Assembly (NCBI RefSeq): GCF_009811555.1
Contig: NZ_BLIN01000001.1
Location: 248,001 to 312,000, forward strand
Source: Streptomyces caniferus
GTDB lineage: Bacteria; Actinomycetota; Actinomycetes; Streptomycetales; Streptomycetaceae
Reading direction: 5' to 3'
Length of the DNA: 64,000 nt
Part shown: piece after piece, positions 1-7,794 of the stretch
Numbering within the stretch: the first letter of the stretch is position 1
Layout: each line of letters begins with the position of its first letter
The notes under the pieces: model-generated
Database searches by the model: none
Told to the model about the DNA's origin: nothing
Seen by the model: the letters and a program-made list of their open reading frames with translations, nothing else
Program-made: the position numbers and the translations under genes

Positions 1-435
1 GTCGGCGATCGAGCGCGACTCGGCGGGTACCGCGACCGAGATCGGGATCGTCGCCTCCAGCGCCCGGAGCGCCTCCGTCAACGCGGCCGGGGGCAGGGCC
101 TCCTGCCCGAGCAGGCATCCCAGCGCGGCCGACAGCAGCCGGTGCTCGTCCTCCGGACGGCTGGTCCACGCCGTGACCAGGTAGGACAGCCGGAACCAGC
201 GCGGCGGCTGACGTCTGCGCACCACTACGCCGCGCGCATCCCGCTCCGCGATCGCCCCGCGCTCGCGGCGGGCCACGTCCTCGCGTATGTCGTAGAGATA
301 GGCGTTGAGCGTGGGGGTGTTGCGCCGTGCCGCCCAGTCGCGGTTCGGCGCCTCGAACGCGACGTCCCCCGCAGCGTCCGGCAGCGCCCCTCCCCGCAGC
401 ACCCGCCGCAGCGCCTCGTCGACCTCATGGATCAT
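1..435 (-). CDS. DUF4255 (Pvc16-like N-terminal domain) protein, partial at the window edge
   Basis: The first 145 codons are inside the window and the 3' end runs off position 1. The protein begins MIHEVDEALRRVL. It continues with a region rich in motifs I associate with DUF4255 proteins: DWAARRNTPTLNAYLYDIRE, then VVRRRQPPRWFRLSYLVTAW, then TSRPEDEHRLLSAALGCLL. This family is known from extracellular contractile injection systems of Streptomyces, where Pvc16-like proteins cap or adapt the tail. The start at 435 is preceded by a GGGGGAG ribosome-binding site. It overlaps by ATGA the stop of a degenerate upstream reading frame. The rest of any injection-system cluster would lie to the left, outside the window. 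Family assignment is strong; the injection-system role is inferred from the family alone. Confidence 0.8.
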   Translation of the reverse strand, partial: MIHEVDEALRRVLRGGALPDAAGDVAFEAPNRDWAARRNTPTLNAYLYDIREDVARRERGAIAERDARGVVVRRRQPPRWFRLSYLVTAWTSRPEDEHRLLSAALGCLLGQEALPPAALTEALRALEATIPISVAVPAESRSIAD

Positions 436-665
436 GCCCGCTCCCCCGCCCCGAGACGCGGGTACGCGGCGCCTGCCGCCTTTCCCGCTCCTGCTCCCAC
501 GTCTGGACCCGCTCCTGCTTCTGCGCTCATCACATGTGTCCCTCTCGTAGTGCGTACGCGACGGTGCGCGCGGGTGCGGAGTGGCAGCCGCGACAGCAGG
601 CCGTGCGGAACGTTTTTGACGGTATGTTCGAAGTGGGCGCGCCGCTCGGAGATCCGCCCGGTCAA
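432..665 (-). pseudogene. Degenerate LuxR-type helix-turn-helix remnant
   Basis: This short frame contains LLTGRISER, then HTVKNVPHGLLSRLPLRTRA. That strongly resembles the recognition helix and C-terminal end of LuxR-type regulators, which usually read SERTVKNVLHGLLSRLRLRNRAHAVAYA. A few residues appear inserted between SER and TVKN, and after RTRAH the expected AVAYALR reading is lost. No ATPase, receiver or first HTH helix is present upstream. The frame ends at the start codon of the DUF4255 gene with an ATGA overlap. I read it as the decayed 3' end of a LuxR-family regulator. It could instead be a short coupled leader frame. Confidence 0.4.
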
Positions 666-1067
666 CAGCGTTCGGGCCGGACCGGCCCCACGGGGATGAG
701 CCGCGGCATCCGGCCTCGCACGGTGTCGTGACGCACGTCGCCGTCCCGCTCGCCGCCGCGCCGCTCCTCACCGTCGGCGCGACCGAGGCGGAGGCACCGA
801 CCCCAACGGCCTTCGCAGGATGGCCTCATGGCGTCGGGAAGGGGCCCTGACCCCGTACTTTACGGCGGGCATCACCCCCCGCTCACGCAATTCCCGTCGA
901 TGGCGTCATCTCTGCCCGAGCGGCCCGGACACACTGGTCCGCGAGGGCGCGCACCGTCCGGCGGGACCCGTCGCAGAACCTCGCTTCTCGGCACACCGGA
1001 GCCCAGGCGAGGAGAGAAGGCCGGGCCACCTCCCCGCCCCCGCAAGAACCGCCGTCGGGCGCGTCCG
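666..1067. other. Intergenic stretch, nothing recognised
   Basis: About 400 bases lie between the LuxR remnant and the VOC gene. Neither strand has a frame with a credible start, ribosome-binding site and family signature. No strong hairpin or repeat was seen. It may contain more debris of the decayed regulator. Confidence 0.4.
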
Positions 1068-1868
1068 TCAGAGCGTCTCCTGCGGCGTGAGCACCACGAA
1101 CTCCGCGCCGAACGGGTCCGTGCAGACAGCGAGGCGGCCGACGCCCTCGGCGGTTTCCGGGCCCATGGACAGCGTGCCGCCGTTGCCCGTCACCATCCCG
1201 ACGGTCGCGTCGCAGTCGCGGGAGGCGAACACCGGGTGCCAGTACGGCCTTCCGCCGGACCCGAGCAGATCGGCCGGCACTTCCATGAGGCCGCCGTGCA
1301 TCCGCTCCTCGCCGCCGTCCGCGGGAGTGAGCAGCGTGTAGATGCCGTCACCGCCGGGGAGCGGCACGTCCTGGGTGCTCCAGCCGAATACCGTCTGGTA
1401 GAAGGTCCGGGCGGCGGCCGCGTCGGTGGTGTACAGCTCGGTCCAGCACAGGCTGCCCGGGCCGTCCGCGGCTTCGATGCCCGGGTAGCGCACCGGCTGC
1501 CAGACGGCGAACTCCGCGCCCTGCGGGTCCGTGAGCCGGGCGAACCGGCCGTCGTCCGCACCGACCAGGGCGGGCGCGGAACGGACCGCGCCGCCGGCCT
1601 GCTCCACCGCCTTGACGGTGGCATCCGCGTCGGGGGTGTGGAAGTAGAGCGTCCAGGCCGTGCGGGCGCCCGCCTCGGGGAGCGGCCCGACCGCGCCGAC
1701 GGCCCTGCCGCCGAGCCGGAAGAGCGTATATCCCCCCACGCCCTGGTCGCCGTACGGTTCGGGCCGCCAGCCGAACACGGCCCGGTAGAAGGCCGCCGCG
1801 ACCTCGACATCGGGGGCACCGAGATCGAGCCAGCACGGGGAACCGGGGACGAAATCAGTAGTGATCAT
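1068..1868 (-). CDS. Two-domain VOC (glyoxalase/bleomycin-resistance fold) protein
   Basis: A 266-residue protein made of two vicinal-oxygen-chelate domains, roughly residues 1-125 and 135-262. Each domain opens with the typical motif: GSPCWLDLGAPDVEVAAAFY then VFGW in the first, and CWTELYTTDAAAARTFY then VFGW in the second. Each closes with a DPxGAEF strand. Family members bind a metal and act as hydrolases, isomerases or sequestration proteins; the substrate cannot be read from the sequence. The ATG at 1868 gives the conserved N-terminus directly. The neighbours on both sides are unrelated, so it is probably monocistronic. Family call is firm, function unknown. Confidence 0.88.
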   Translation of the reverse strand: MITTDFVPGSPCWLDLGAPDVEVAAAFYRAVFGWRPEPYGDQGVGGYTLFRLGGRAVGAVGPLPEAGARTAWTLYFHTPDADATVKAVEQAGGAVRSAPALVGADDGRFARLTDPQGAEFAVWQPVRYPGIEAADGPGSLCWTELYTTDAAAARTFYQTVFGWSTQDVPLPGGDGIYTLLTPADGGEERMHGGLMEVPADLLGSGGRPYWHPVFASRDCDATVGMVTGNGGTLSMGPETAEGVGRLAVCTDPFGAEFVVLTPQETL

Positions 1869-2036
1869 GACGATTCCCTTCGCCGGGCCTCTGATTTCAG
1901 CCTGCCATCCGGCACCCGCAACCGCCCGTTGGCCGAAATTCGTCGTCCGCGCACGGGCTTGCTAGCCTGACGCGCGCTCGTCAAGCAGGAGTGACGACGA
2001 GTGCATCGCCAATCGGCTGCGCGTATGGATATGAGT

Positions 2037-2061
2037 GCGCGTATTGCGCGTATTGCGCGTA
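2037..2061. repeat. Short 9-bp tandem repeat upstream of a secreted-protein gene
   Basis: The unit GCGCGTATT occurs at 2037-2045 and 2046-2054, with a partial third copy at 2055-2061. It lies 48 bases before the ATG at 2109. It could be part of the promoter/leader or simple slippage-prone sequence. Confidence 0.6.
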
Positions 2062-2108
2062 GACAGCGGGCATCCACGGGGACGGCCGCCACCACGGGGG
2101 AGAACATC

Positions 2109-2693
2109 ATGAAGTTTCGCCATGCTCGCGCGGTCGCCGCATGCGCACTGGTGGTCGTCGCGCTGACCGGCGCACGGCATTCGCACGGCGGGGGCTGCGG
2201 CAACAGCCACAGCTCCGGCACCAGCGGTGGTGACGGCAGCTCCGGCTACAGCAGCTCCGGCACCAGCGGCAGCGACAGCAGCAGTGGCAGTGGCAGTGGC
2301 TACAGCACCTCCGGCAGCAGCGGTTACAGCAGCTCCGGGAACACCACCACCAGCGGGAGCAGCACCGGTTCGCCGACCGCCGGGTCCACCACACCGCCCG
2401 AGTCGGACATCCGCATCACCGACTGCCGGGTCGACAGCGCGGCCGGCACGCTGAGCGCCGAGCTGAGCGTGACCAACGGCAACTCCCAGAGCTCGGCGAG
2501 CTACAACGGCACCGTGCAGTTCACCGACGAGAGCGGCGCCACCTTCGGTTCCGCGTCGATCTCCGTCGATGCCGTGGCCGCCGGCGCCACCCGGCCCGCC
2601 ACGGTCTCCGGCACCTTCCTCAAGAGCCCCGACGGCCAGGGGCCGCGGTCGGGCAAGTGCAAGCTGGGCCAGGTCTGGAAGGCCAACCGCTGA
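2109..2693 (+). CDS. Exported Ser/Gly-rich protein of unknown function
   Basis: A 194-residue protein. The N-terminus MKFRHARAVAACALVVVALT is a signal peptide. After it comes GARHSHGGGCGNSH, then about 70 residues of low-complexity SSG/SGS/GYSSSG repeats. The C-terminal 90 residues look like a folded beta domain: ITDCRVDSAAGTLSAELSVT, then a region ending CKLGQVWKANR with two cysteines that could pair. Many streptomycete secreted proteins combine such a flexible spacer with a small extracellular FxLYD-like domain, but I do not recognise this one. I prefer the ATG at 2109 because upstream in-frame starts would bury the signal sequence. The cysteine in GGGCG is not in a convincing lipobox. Confidence 0.75.
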   Translation: MKFRHARAVAACALVVVALTGARHSHGGGCGNSHSSGTSGGDGSSGYSSSGTSGSDSSSGSGSGYSTSGSSGYSSSGNTTTSGSSTGSPTAGSTTPPESDIRITDCRVDSAAGTLSAELSVTNGNSQSSASYNGTVQFTDESGATFGSASISVDAVAAGATRPATVSGTFLKSPDGQGPRSGKCKLGQVWKANR

Positions 2694-2723
2694 GGCGGGC
2701 AACGGCCCCGCCCCGCACGGCGG

Positions 2724-3857
2724 TCAGGACCGCTCCCGGTACAGCTCCTTGGCGATGATCGAGCGCTGCACCTCCGTGGCGCCCTCGTAGATGCGGGGCG
2801 CACGGACCTCGCGGTAGAGGTGCTCCAGCAGATGGCCGCGGCGCAGCGCACGGGCGCCGTGGATCTGGACGGCGGCGTCGACGACGTACTGGGCGGTCTC
2901 GGTCGCCAGCAGCTTGGCCATCGCCGAACGGCGGGCGATGTCCGGGGCCCCGGTGTCGTACGCCGATGCCGCCGCGTACACCAGCAGGCGGGCGGACTCG
3001 ACGCGGGTGGCCATCTCGGCGAGCTGATGGCCGACGGACTGCAGGTCCTTGAGGGGGCCGCCGAACGCGGTGCGCGTGCCCGCATGGGTCAGCGCCGCGT
3101 CCAGTGCGGCCTGCGCCATGCCGACCGCGAAGGCACCGACGCTCGGCCGGAAGAGGTTCAGGGTGGCCATCGCGACGGCGAAGCCGCCGTCCACCTCGCC
3201 CAGGACGTCCGCCCTGGTCACGGGCGTACCGTCGAACTCCAGCGTCCCGATCGGGTGCGGGCTGAGCATGTCCAGGCGTGCGCCGGTCAGGCCCGGCCGG
3301 TCGGCGGGCACGAGGAAGGCCGTCACGCCGCGCGCGCCCGCCCCGCCCCCGGTGCGGGCGAAGACGGTCGCGAAGTCCGCCTCGGGGGCGTTGGAGATCC
3401 AGCACTTCTCGCCGGTGAGCCGCCAGCCGTCCGGGCCGTCCGGTTCGGCGGCCAGGGACAGCGCGGCGGCGTCCGAGCCCGCGCCCGGCTCGCTCAGCGC
3501 GAAGGACGCGACCGCGCGGCCGGCGGTCACCTCCGGCAGCCAGCGGGCGCGCTGGGCCTCGGTCCCGGACTGCACGATCGGATAGCTCCCCAGGCCCTGG
3601 AGCGCCAGGGCGGTCTCCGCCTCCGTGCACTCCTGCGCGAGGGATTCCCGCAGCAGGCACAGGTCCAGGGCGCGCAGGGCGCCGCCGTCGGGGAACAGGC
3701 GCCGCAGCAGGCCCAGTTCACCGAGGGCGGCGACGAGCGGGCGGTTGACCCGGCCCTCCTCCCCCTTCTCGGCCAGCGGGCTCAGCCGTTCGGCCGTCAG
3801 CGCGCGCAGTTCGGCGCACCATTCCTGCTCCTCCGGTCCCAGTACGCATACGGTCAC
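2724..3857 (-). CDS. Acyl-CoA dehydrogenase
   Basis: A 377-residue flavoprotein of the acyl-CoA dehydrogenase family. The N-terminal helical domain includes ALQGLGSYPIVQSGT. The middle domain has the FAD-binding signature FALSEPGAGSDAAAL and the motif GEKCWISNA. The C-terminal helical domain has the FGGPLKDLQSVGHQLAEM and IYEGATEVQRSIIAKELY motifs of short-chain and related members. It would oxidise a 2,3-saturated acyl-CoA while transferring electrons to ETF. It is divergent from the CoA ligase at 4096 and shares its upstream region. With the ligase, PaaX regulator, hydratase and hydroxylase nearby, it probably acts on a ring-derived acyl-CoA in a beta-oxidation-like step. The exact substrate is unknown. 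Confidence 0.9.
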   Translation of the reverse strand: MTVCVLGPEEQEWCAELRALTAERLSPLAEKGEEGRVNRPLVAALGELGLLRRLFPDGGALRALDLCLLRESLAQECTEAETALALQGLGSYPIVQSGTEAQRARWLPEVTAGRAVASFALSEPGAGSDAAALSLAAEPDGPDGWRLTGEKCWISNAPEADFATVFARTGGGAGARGVTAFLVPADRPGLTGARLDMLSPHPIGTLEFDGTPVTRADVLGEVDGGFAVAMATLNLFRPSVGAFAVGMAQAALDAALTHAGTRTAFGGPLKDLQSVGHQLAEMATRVESARLLVYAAASAYDTGAPDIARRSAMAKLLATETAQYVVDAAVQIHGARALRRGHLLEHLYREVRAPRIYEGATEVQRSIIAKELYRERS

Positions 3858-3895
3858 GAGGCGGCTCCCTGGTAGCGGTGCTCTATCGCGGTCTG

Positions 3896-3923
3896 TTGAC
3901 TGCCGTCACGAACACGTTACGCT
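3896..3923 (+). promoter_or_regulatory. Candidate promoter with a TGAC-N4-GTCA operator for the aromatic-CoA genes
   Basis: TTGACT (3896-3901), a 16-base spacer and TACGCT (3918-3923) form a plausible rightward promoter for the ligase. Embedded in it is TGACTGCCGTCACGA (3897-3911), whose core TGAC-TGCC-GTCA is an inverted repeat. The same 15-mer with one mismatch occurs at 14873-14887, upstream of the hydratase/hydroxylase operon. The shared site is seen directly; assigning it to the PaaX-family regulator is inference. Confidence 0.5.
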
Positions 3924-4095
3924 GACGACGGATCCGAACGGCAGTACTCGACCCGGCGGACGAGCCGCGCACCACGCCCTCCCGACCGGTCACCGCACCG
4001 CCCGCCCCACTCGCCCGCCCCTCCCCGGCCGCTCGTCGGCCACCCCCTCGCGAGTCCGCCATGATCCGTACATCACGCCCTAGGGGGCATACGCC

Positions 4096-5703
4096 ATGGA
4101 GCTACGGCCCTCGGCTCACGCCGACACCTTCGCGCGCGACCGCCTGCCGCCCCACGACCAGTGGCCGCACCTCACCGACCTGGGCTACCCCGACCGCCTG
4201 AACTGCGGCGCCGAGCTGCTGGACGGCACCATCGCCCGGCTCGGCGCCGACCGGCCGGCGATCCGGGACGCGAGCGGGCCGGTCTGGACGTACGGGCAAC
4301 TGCGGGCGCAGGTCGACGCGATCGCCCATGCGCTCACCGGCCCGCTGGGGGTGGAGCCGGGCAACCGCGTCCTGCTGCGCGGGCCCACCACGCCCTGGCT
4401 GGCGGCCTGCTGGCTCGCCGTGATGAAAGCGGGGGCGGTCGCGGTGACCGTGCTGGCCGCGCAGCGCCCCGAGGAGCTGGCGACGATCGCCGGGCTCGCG
4501 CAGGTGCGGTATGCGCTGTGCGACGTCCGCTCGGTCGACGACCTCGTGAAGGCCGAGATCCCGGGGCTGCGGATCACCACGTTCGGCGGGGACGGGCCGG
4601 GCGATCTCCGGCAGCTCGCCCCACCCGGCGGCGCGCCGTACCCGGCCGTGCAGACCTCCGCCGACGATGTCGCGCTGATCGCCTTCACCTCCGGCACCAC
4701 CGGCCGCCCCAAGGGCTGTATGCACTTCCACCGTGATGTGCTCGCCATCGCGGACACCTTCTCGGCGCAGGTGCTGCGTCCGGAGCCGGACGATGTGTTC
4801 GCCGGCAGCCCGCCGCTCGGCTTCACCTTCGGCCTCGGCGGGCTGGTGATCTTCCCGCTGCGGGCCGGCGCCTCGGCCTTCCTCGCCGACTGGGGCGGGC
4901 CGGAACGGCTGCTCGGCGACATCGCGGCGCACCGGATCTCGGTGCTGTTCACCGCGCCGACCGCCTACCGCGCGATGCTGCCCAAGCTCGCCGGGCACGA
5001 CGTGTCCTCGCTGCGCCGGTGCGTATCGGCCGGCGAGAACCTGCCCGCCGCGACCTGGCAGGCCTGGTACGAGGCGACCGGCCTGCGGCTCATCAACGGC
5101 ATCGGCGCCACGGAACTGCTGCACATCTTCATCTCCGCCGCCGACGGCGCGGCCCGCCCCGGTACGACGGGACTGCCGGTCCCCGGCTTCCAGGCGCGGG
5201 TGGTGGACGCGGACGGCGCCCCGCTGCCCGACGGCGAGCCGGGGTTGCTCGCCGTCCGCGGTCCGACGGGCTGCCGCTATCTCGCGGACCCCCGGCAGAC
5301 GGAGTACGTACGGGACGGCTGGAACCTCACCGGCGACGCCTATGTCCGCGAACCGGACGGCTACTTCCGCTATGTGGCCCGCGCGGACGACATGATCATC
5401 TCGGCCGGGTACAACATCGCGGGCCCCGAGGTGGAGGACGCGCTGCTGCACCACCCCGACGTGACCGAGGCGGCGGTGGTCGGACGGGCCGACGAGGACC
5501 GCGGGCAGGTGGTCGTCGCCCATGTCGTGCTGCGGTCCGGCGTCGCCGAGGGCGAGGACACCGTCGCCGCCCTCCGCGCCTTCACCAAGACCCGCATCGC
5601 GCCCTACAAATGCCCGCGCGAGATCGTCTTCCACACCGCGCTGCCGCGCACCCCGACCGGCAAGCTCCAGCGCTTCCGGCTGCGGGGACCCCATCTAGAG
5701 TGA
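4096..5703 (+). CDS. Benzoate/2-aminobenzoate/salicylate-type CoA ligase
   Basis: A 535-residue adenylate-forming enzyme. The AMP-binding P-loop IAFTSGTTGRPKG sits near residues 194-206, the ATP-site motif NGIGATELLHIF in the middle, and WNLTGDAYVREPDGYFRYV (A7/A8 region) near 415-435. The C-terminal lysine lies in RTPTGKLQRF. The N-terminus and the GATELLHIF motif resemble benzoate-CoA ligase family members, including 2-aminobenzoate-CoA ligase. Such enzymes activate an aromatic acid to its CoA thioester at the expense of ATP to AMP. AGGGGG lies about 10 bases before the ATG. It is followed after 4 bases by the PaaX regulator and stands in a regulon with a salicylyl-/2-aminobenzoyl-CoA hydroxylase. 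Anthranilate or salicylate is therefore the likely substrate; which one cannot be decided here. Confidence 0.88.
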   Translation: MELRPSAHADTFARDRLPPHDQWPHLTDLGYPDRLNCGAELLDGTIARLGADRPAIRDASGPVWTYGQLRAQVDAIAHALTGPLGVEPGNRVLLRGPTTPWLAACWLAVMKAGAVAVTVLAAQRPEELATIAGLAQVRYALCDVRSVDDLVKAEIPGLRITTFGGDGPGDLRQLAPPGGAPYPAVQTSADDVALIAFTSGTTGRPKGCMHFHRDVLAIADTFSAQVLRPEPDDVFAGSPPLGFTFGLGGLVIFPLRAGASAFLADWGGPERLLGDIAAHRISVLFTAPTAYRAMLPKLAGHDVSSLRRCVSAGENLPAATWQAWYEATGLRLINGIGATELLHIFISAADGAARPGTTGLPVPGFQARVVDADGAPLPDGEPGLLAVRGPTGCRYLADPRQTEYVRDGWNLTGDAYVREPDGYFRYVARADDMIISAGYNIAGPEVEDALLHHPDVTEAAVVGRADEDRGQVVVAHVVLRSGVAEGEDTVAALRAFTKTRIAPYKCPREIVFHTALPRTPTGKLQRFRLRGPHLE

Positions 5704-5707
5704 CCCG

Positions 5708-6559
5708 GTGAACGACCAGCAAACGCAGCGCACCCCACGGTCCCTGATCGTCACGTTCTACGGCGCCTACGGGCGCGGCGGGACCGGCTCCGCGGACGGC
5801 ACCGCCGCCCCGGTGCCGGTCGCCGCCCTGATCCGGCTGCTCGGTGCGCTCGGAGTGGATCCGCCGTCGGTGCGCTCCGCGGTCTCCCGGCTCAAGCGGC
5901 GCGGGCTGCTGGTTCCCGCGCGCACGGCCACCGGGGCGGCGGCCTACGGACTGTCCGACGACGCCCGCCAGCTCCTGGAGGACGGCGACCGGCGGATCTT
6001 CGGCCGCCCGGCCGCCCGACTGTCCGACGGCTGGGTACTGGCCGTCTTCTCCGTCCCCGAGGAGGAGCGGCACAAGCGGCATCTGCTGCGCTCACGGCTG
6101 GCGCGGCTCGGCTTCGGCACCGCGGCCCCGGGCGTGTGGATCGCCCCCGCACAGCTCTACGAGGAGACCCGGCACACCCTGGAGCGGCTGCAACTCGCCC
6201 CGTACGTCGACCTGTTCACCGGGGAGCACGCGGGCTTCGCCCCCACTGCCGACGCGGTGGCGCGCTGGTGGGACCTGGACGCCCTCGCCGCGCGGCACCG
6301 CGCCTTCCTCGAAGAGCAGGAACCCGTCCTCGCACGGTGGTCGCGGCGCCGCTCGGTTCCCCCCGAAGCGGCCTACCGCGACTATCTCCTGGCGCTGGAC
6401 GCCTGGCGTCAGTTGCCCTACGCGGATCCCGGACTGCCCTCTCCCCTCCTGCCGGAGGGCTGGCCGGGAGGCCGCGCGGCGGAAGTGTTCGGGCGGCTGC
6501 ACGCCACCCTCCAGGCCGCCGGGGCCCGTTACGCACACGAGGTGACGACCGGCGCCTAG
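5708..6559 (+). CDS. PaaX-family transcriptional regulator
   Basis: A 283-residue regulator. The N-terminal winged helix is seen in LIRLLGALGVDPPSVRSAVS and LKRRGLLVP. The central PaaX domain includes DGWVLAVFSVPEEERHKRHLL and LARLGFGTAAPGVWIAP, and the C-terminal helical domain includes YRDYLLALDAWRQLPYADPGLP. PaaX proteins repress aromatic acyl-CoA catabolic genes and are released by the CoA thioester. The GTG start lies 4 bases after the ligase stop, so the two are co-transcribed and the regulator probably senses the product of that ligase. The TGAC-N4-GTCA sites at 3897 and 14873 are its best operator candidates. Family call is firm; ligand and sites are inference. Confidence 0.88.
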   Translation: MNDQQTQRTPRSLIVTFYGAYGRGGTGSADGTAAPVPVAALIRLLGALGVDPPSVRSAVSRLKRRGLLVPARTATGAAAYGLSDDARQLLEDGDRRIFGRPAARLSDGWVLAVFSVPEEERHKRHLLRSRLARLGFGTAAPGVWIAPAQLYEETRHTLERLQLAPYVDLFTGEHAGFAPTADAVARWWDLDALAARHRAFLEEQEPVLARWSRRRSVPPEAAYRDYLLALDAWRQLPYADPGLPSPLLPEGWPGGRAAEVFGRLHATLQAAGARYAHEVTTGA

Positions 6560-6594
6560 AGCGGACACGCCCCGGCCGCCGCGCCGCCCTCGTC

Positions 6595-7344
6595 TCAGCG
6601 GCGGCGCTGCTGGGCCCCGACGGCGACGCCCGGTCGCGGCCTGGCGGCGGCGATCACGGAGACCACGTCCTTGAACGAGCTGCACATCCGGGTGCCGGCG
6701 ACCGCGGCGAGCTCGCCGAACGTGCCGACGCCGTAGGTCACCGCGACCGGCTCCATGCGCGCGGTGACCGCCATCCTCATGTCCCCCACATACGCGCTCT
6801 GCCAGGCCGCGACACCGAGCCGGCCCGCCGCCCGCAGCACCATCTCCGGATGCGGCTTGCCGCGCCGGACCATGTCCTGGCCGATGACCGGGCCGACCAG
6901 ATCGCGGATGCCCATGACGTCGAGCAGCGCCTCGGCGCTGCGGGTGGTCTTGGACGTGGCGACTGCCAGCTCCACGCCATGGGCGCGCAGCGCGGACAGT
7001 CCCGCGGTCACCCCGGGGAAGAGCAGCTGCGGTCCCTGGCACAGCACTTCGTAGGCGAACAGCTCGCGGTAGCGGGAGATGGCCGCCTGCACCCGGCCGT
7101 CCTCCTCGGGCTTGCCCAGCAGCCGGCCGAAGGCGGGGCCGGGCGGCTTGCCGATGGCGGCCGCGGCCTGCCGGGCGGTCACCGAACACCCCTGTTCCGA
7201 GGCCACCTTGACCAGCAGTTTGCTGATCGGGGGAAGGGTGTTGGCGAGGGTGCCGTCCAGATCGAAGACGGCGGCCCTGATCGTCTCACCGCCGGCACCC
7301 CGTACACCTCTCACGGGACGTTCGACTTCCGTTGCTACGCGCAT
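6595..7344 (-). CDS. HAD-superfamily phosphatase of a butyrolactone-type island
   Basis: A 249-residue HAD hydrolase. Motif I is FDLDGTLANT, motif II LAVATSKTT, the lysine motif GKPHPE, and motif IV YVGDMRMAV, which keeps the first Asp but lacks the usual second acidic residue. This places it with phosphoglycolate-phosphatase-like enzymes. The start at 7344 is chosen because GGAAAGG lies about 9 bases upstream. A frame extended further upstream has no conserved sequence. It is separated from a TetR receptor gene by about 450 bases that contain ARE-like sites. Butyrolactone synthesis from AfsA product requires a dephosphorylation step, so this enzyme could remove phosphate from the butenolide or butanolide phosphate. 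It may otherwise be a general housekeeping phosphatase. Confidence 0.82.
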   Translation of the reverse strand: MRVATEVERPVRGVRGAGGETIRAAVFDLDGTLANTLPPISKLLVKVASEQGCSVTARQAAAAIGKPPGPAFGRLLGKPEEDGRVQAAISRYRELFAYEVLCQGPQLLFPGVTAGLSALRAHGVELAVATSKTTRSAEALLDVMGIRDLVGPVIGQDMVRRGKPHPEMVLRAAGRLGVAAWQSAYVGDMRMAVTARMEPVAVTYGVGTFGELAAVAGTRMCSSFKDVVSVIAAARPRPGVAVGAQQRRR

Positions 7345-7540
7345 GGCTGGAGACCTTTCCGGATTCCGATGGGGGTGCAGGGGCTCGGGTGACGTTGCTG
7401 GCTCGGCTGGTTGGGCGGCCTGCGGTCGAGGACTGGTGAGGGCAGCGGCGGTCTCGCCATGGCGCACCGCTGTCCAGCGGCGGTACGCGACCGTCAAGGC
7501 GGCGCAACGGAAGGGACCGTCCCGTTTACCGCCTTCGGAG

Positions 7541-7569
7541 ATTTAAAAACCGTCTGCGCTGTTTGTCAA
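7541..7569 (-). promoter_or_regulatory. Promoter of the HAD phosphatase gene overlapping an ARE-like operator
   Basis: On the minus strand a perfect TTGACA (7569-7564) is followed after 17 bases by TTAAAT (7546-7541). The spacer and -10 overlap the 22-bp element 7545-7566, which has half-sites AAAAACCG and (reverse complement) ACAAACAG, 6 of 8 identical, with a 6-bp centre. This matches the style of autoregulatory elements bound by ScbR/ArpA-type receptors. A receptor bound here would sit on the promoter. Promoter and repeat are seen; receptor binding is inferred. Confidence 0.55.
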
Positions 7570-7718
7570 TGGACCCCTATCGCCTCTAACGGGTCGACAA
7601 CACCCCCACCGGGGGCCAAACTGGAGGCACGGCGCGCCAAAAGTCCCCGGGGCGCTTCCCGAGCGGCCGATCGCCGTCTTCTCGTCAGGGCACGTCAGTT
7701 CTGGCCATTCCTGAGGAG
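7570..7718. other. Intergenic stretch between HAD phosphatase and TetR receptor
   Basis: The whole 7345-7794 interval is non-coding. It holds the phosphatase promoter/ARE at 7541-7569 and the receptor ARE-like palindrome at 7719-7748. In the remainder, including the phosphatase leader 7345-7540, I see no gene or strong hairpin. Confidence 0.4.
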
Positions 7719-7748
7719 CATACAGAACCGCATGGTTGGTTTTCTATG
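7719..7748. promoter_or_regulatory. ARE-like palindrome upstream of the first TetR receptor gene
   Basis: CATACAGAACC (7719-7729), an 8-base centre and GGTTTTCTATG (7738-7748) form an inverted repeat matching at 9 of 11 positions. The 13-mer ACCGCATGGTTGG at 7727-7739 is repeated exactly at 9619-9631 before the second TetR gene. TAGACT at 7749-7754 is a possible -10. The GTG start lies about 45 bases downstream. The arrangement fits autoregulation by a butyrolactone-receptor family protein. Confidence 0.55.
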
Positions 7749-7794
7749 TAGACTGCAATGAGCTCGCAGCCGTACTAGAGACGGGACGGACACC

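Noticed and set aside
4102..5694. A 530-codon open frame on the minus strand opposite the CoA ligase
   Set aside because: It is the antisense shadow of a GC-rich gene: the plus-strand frame has all ligase motifs, while this one has only Arg/Gly/Val-rich low-information sequence.
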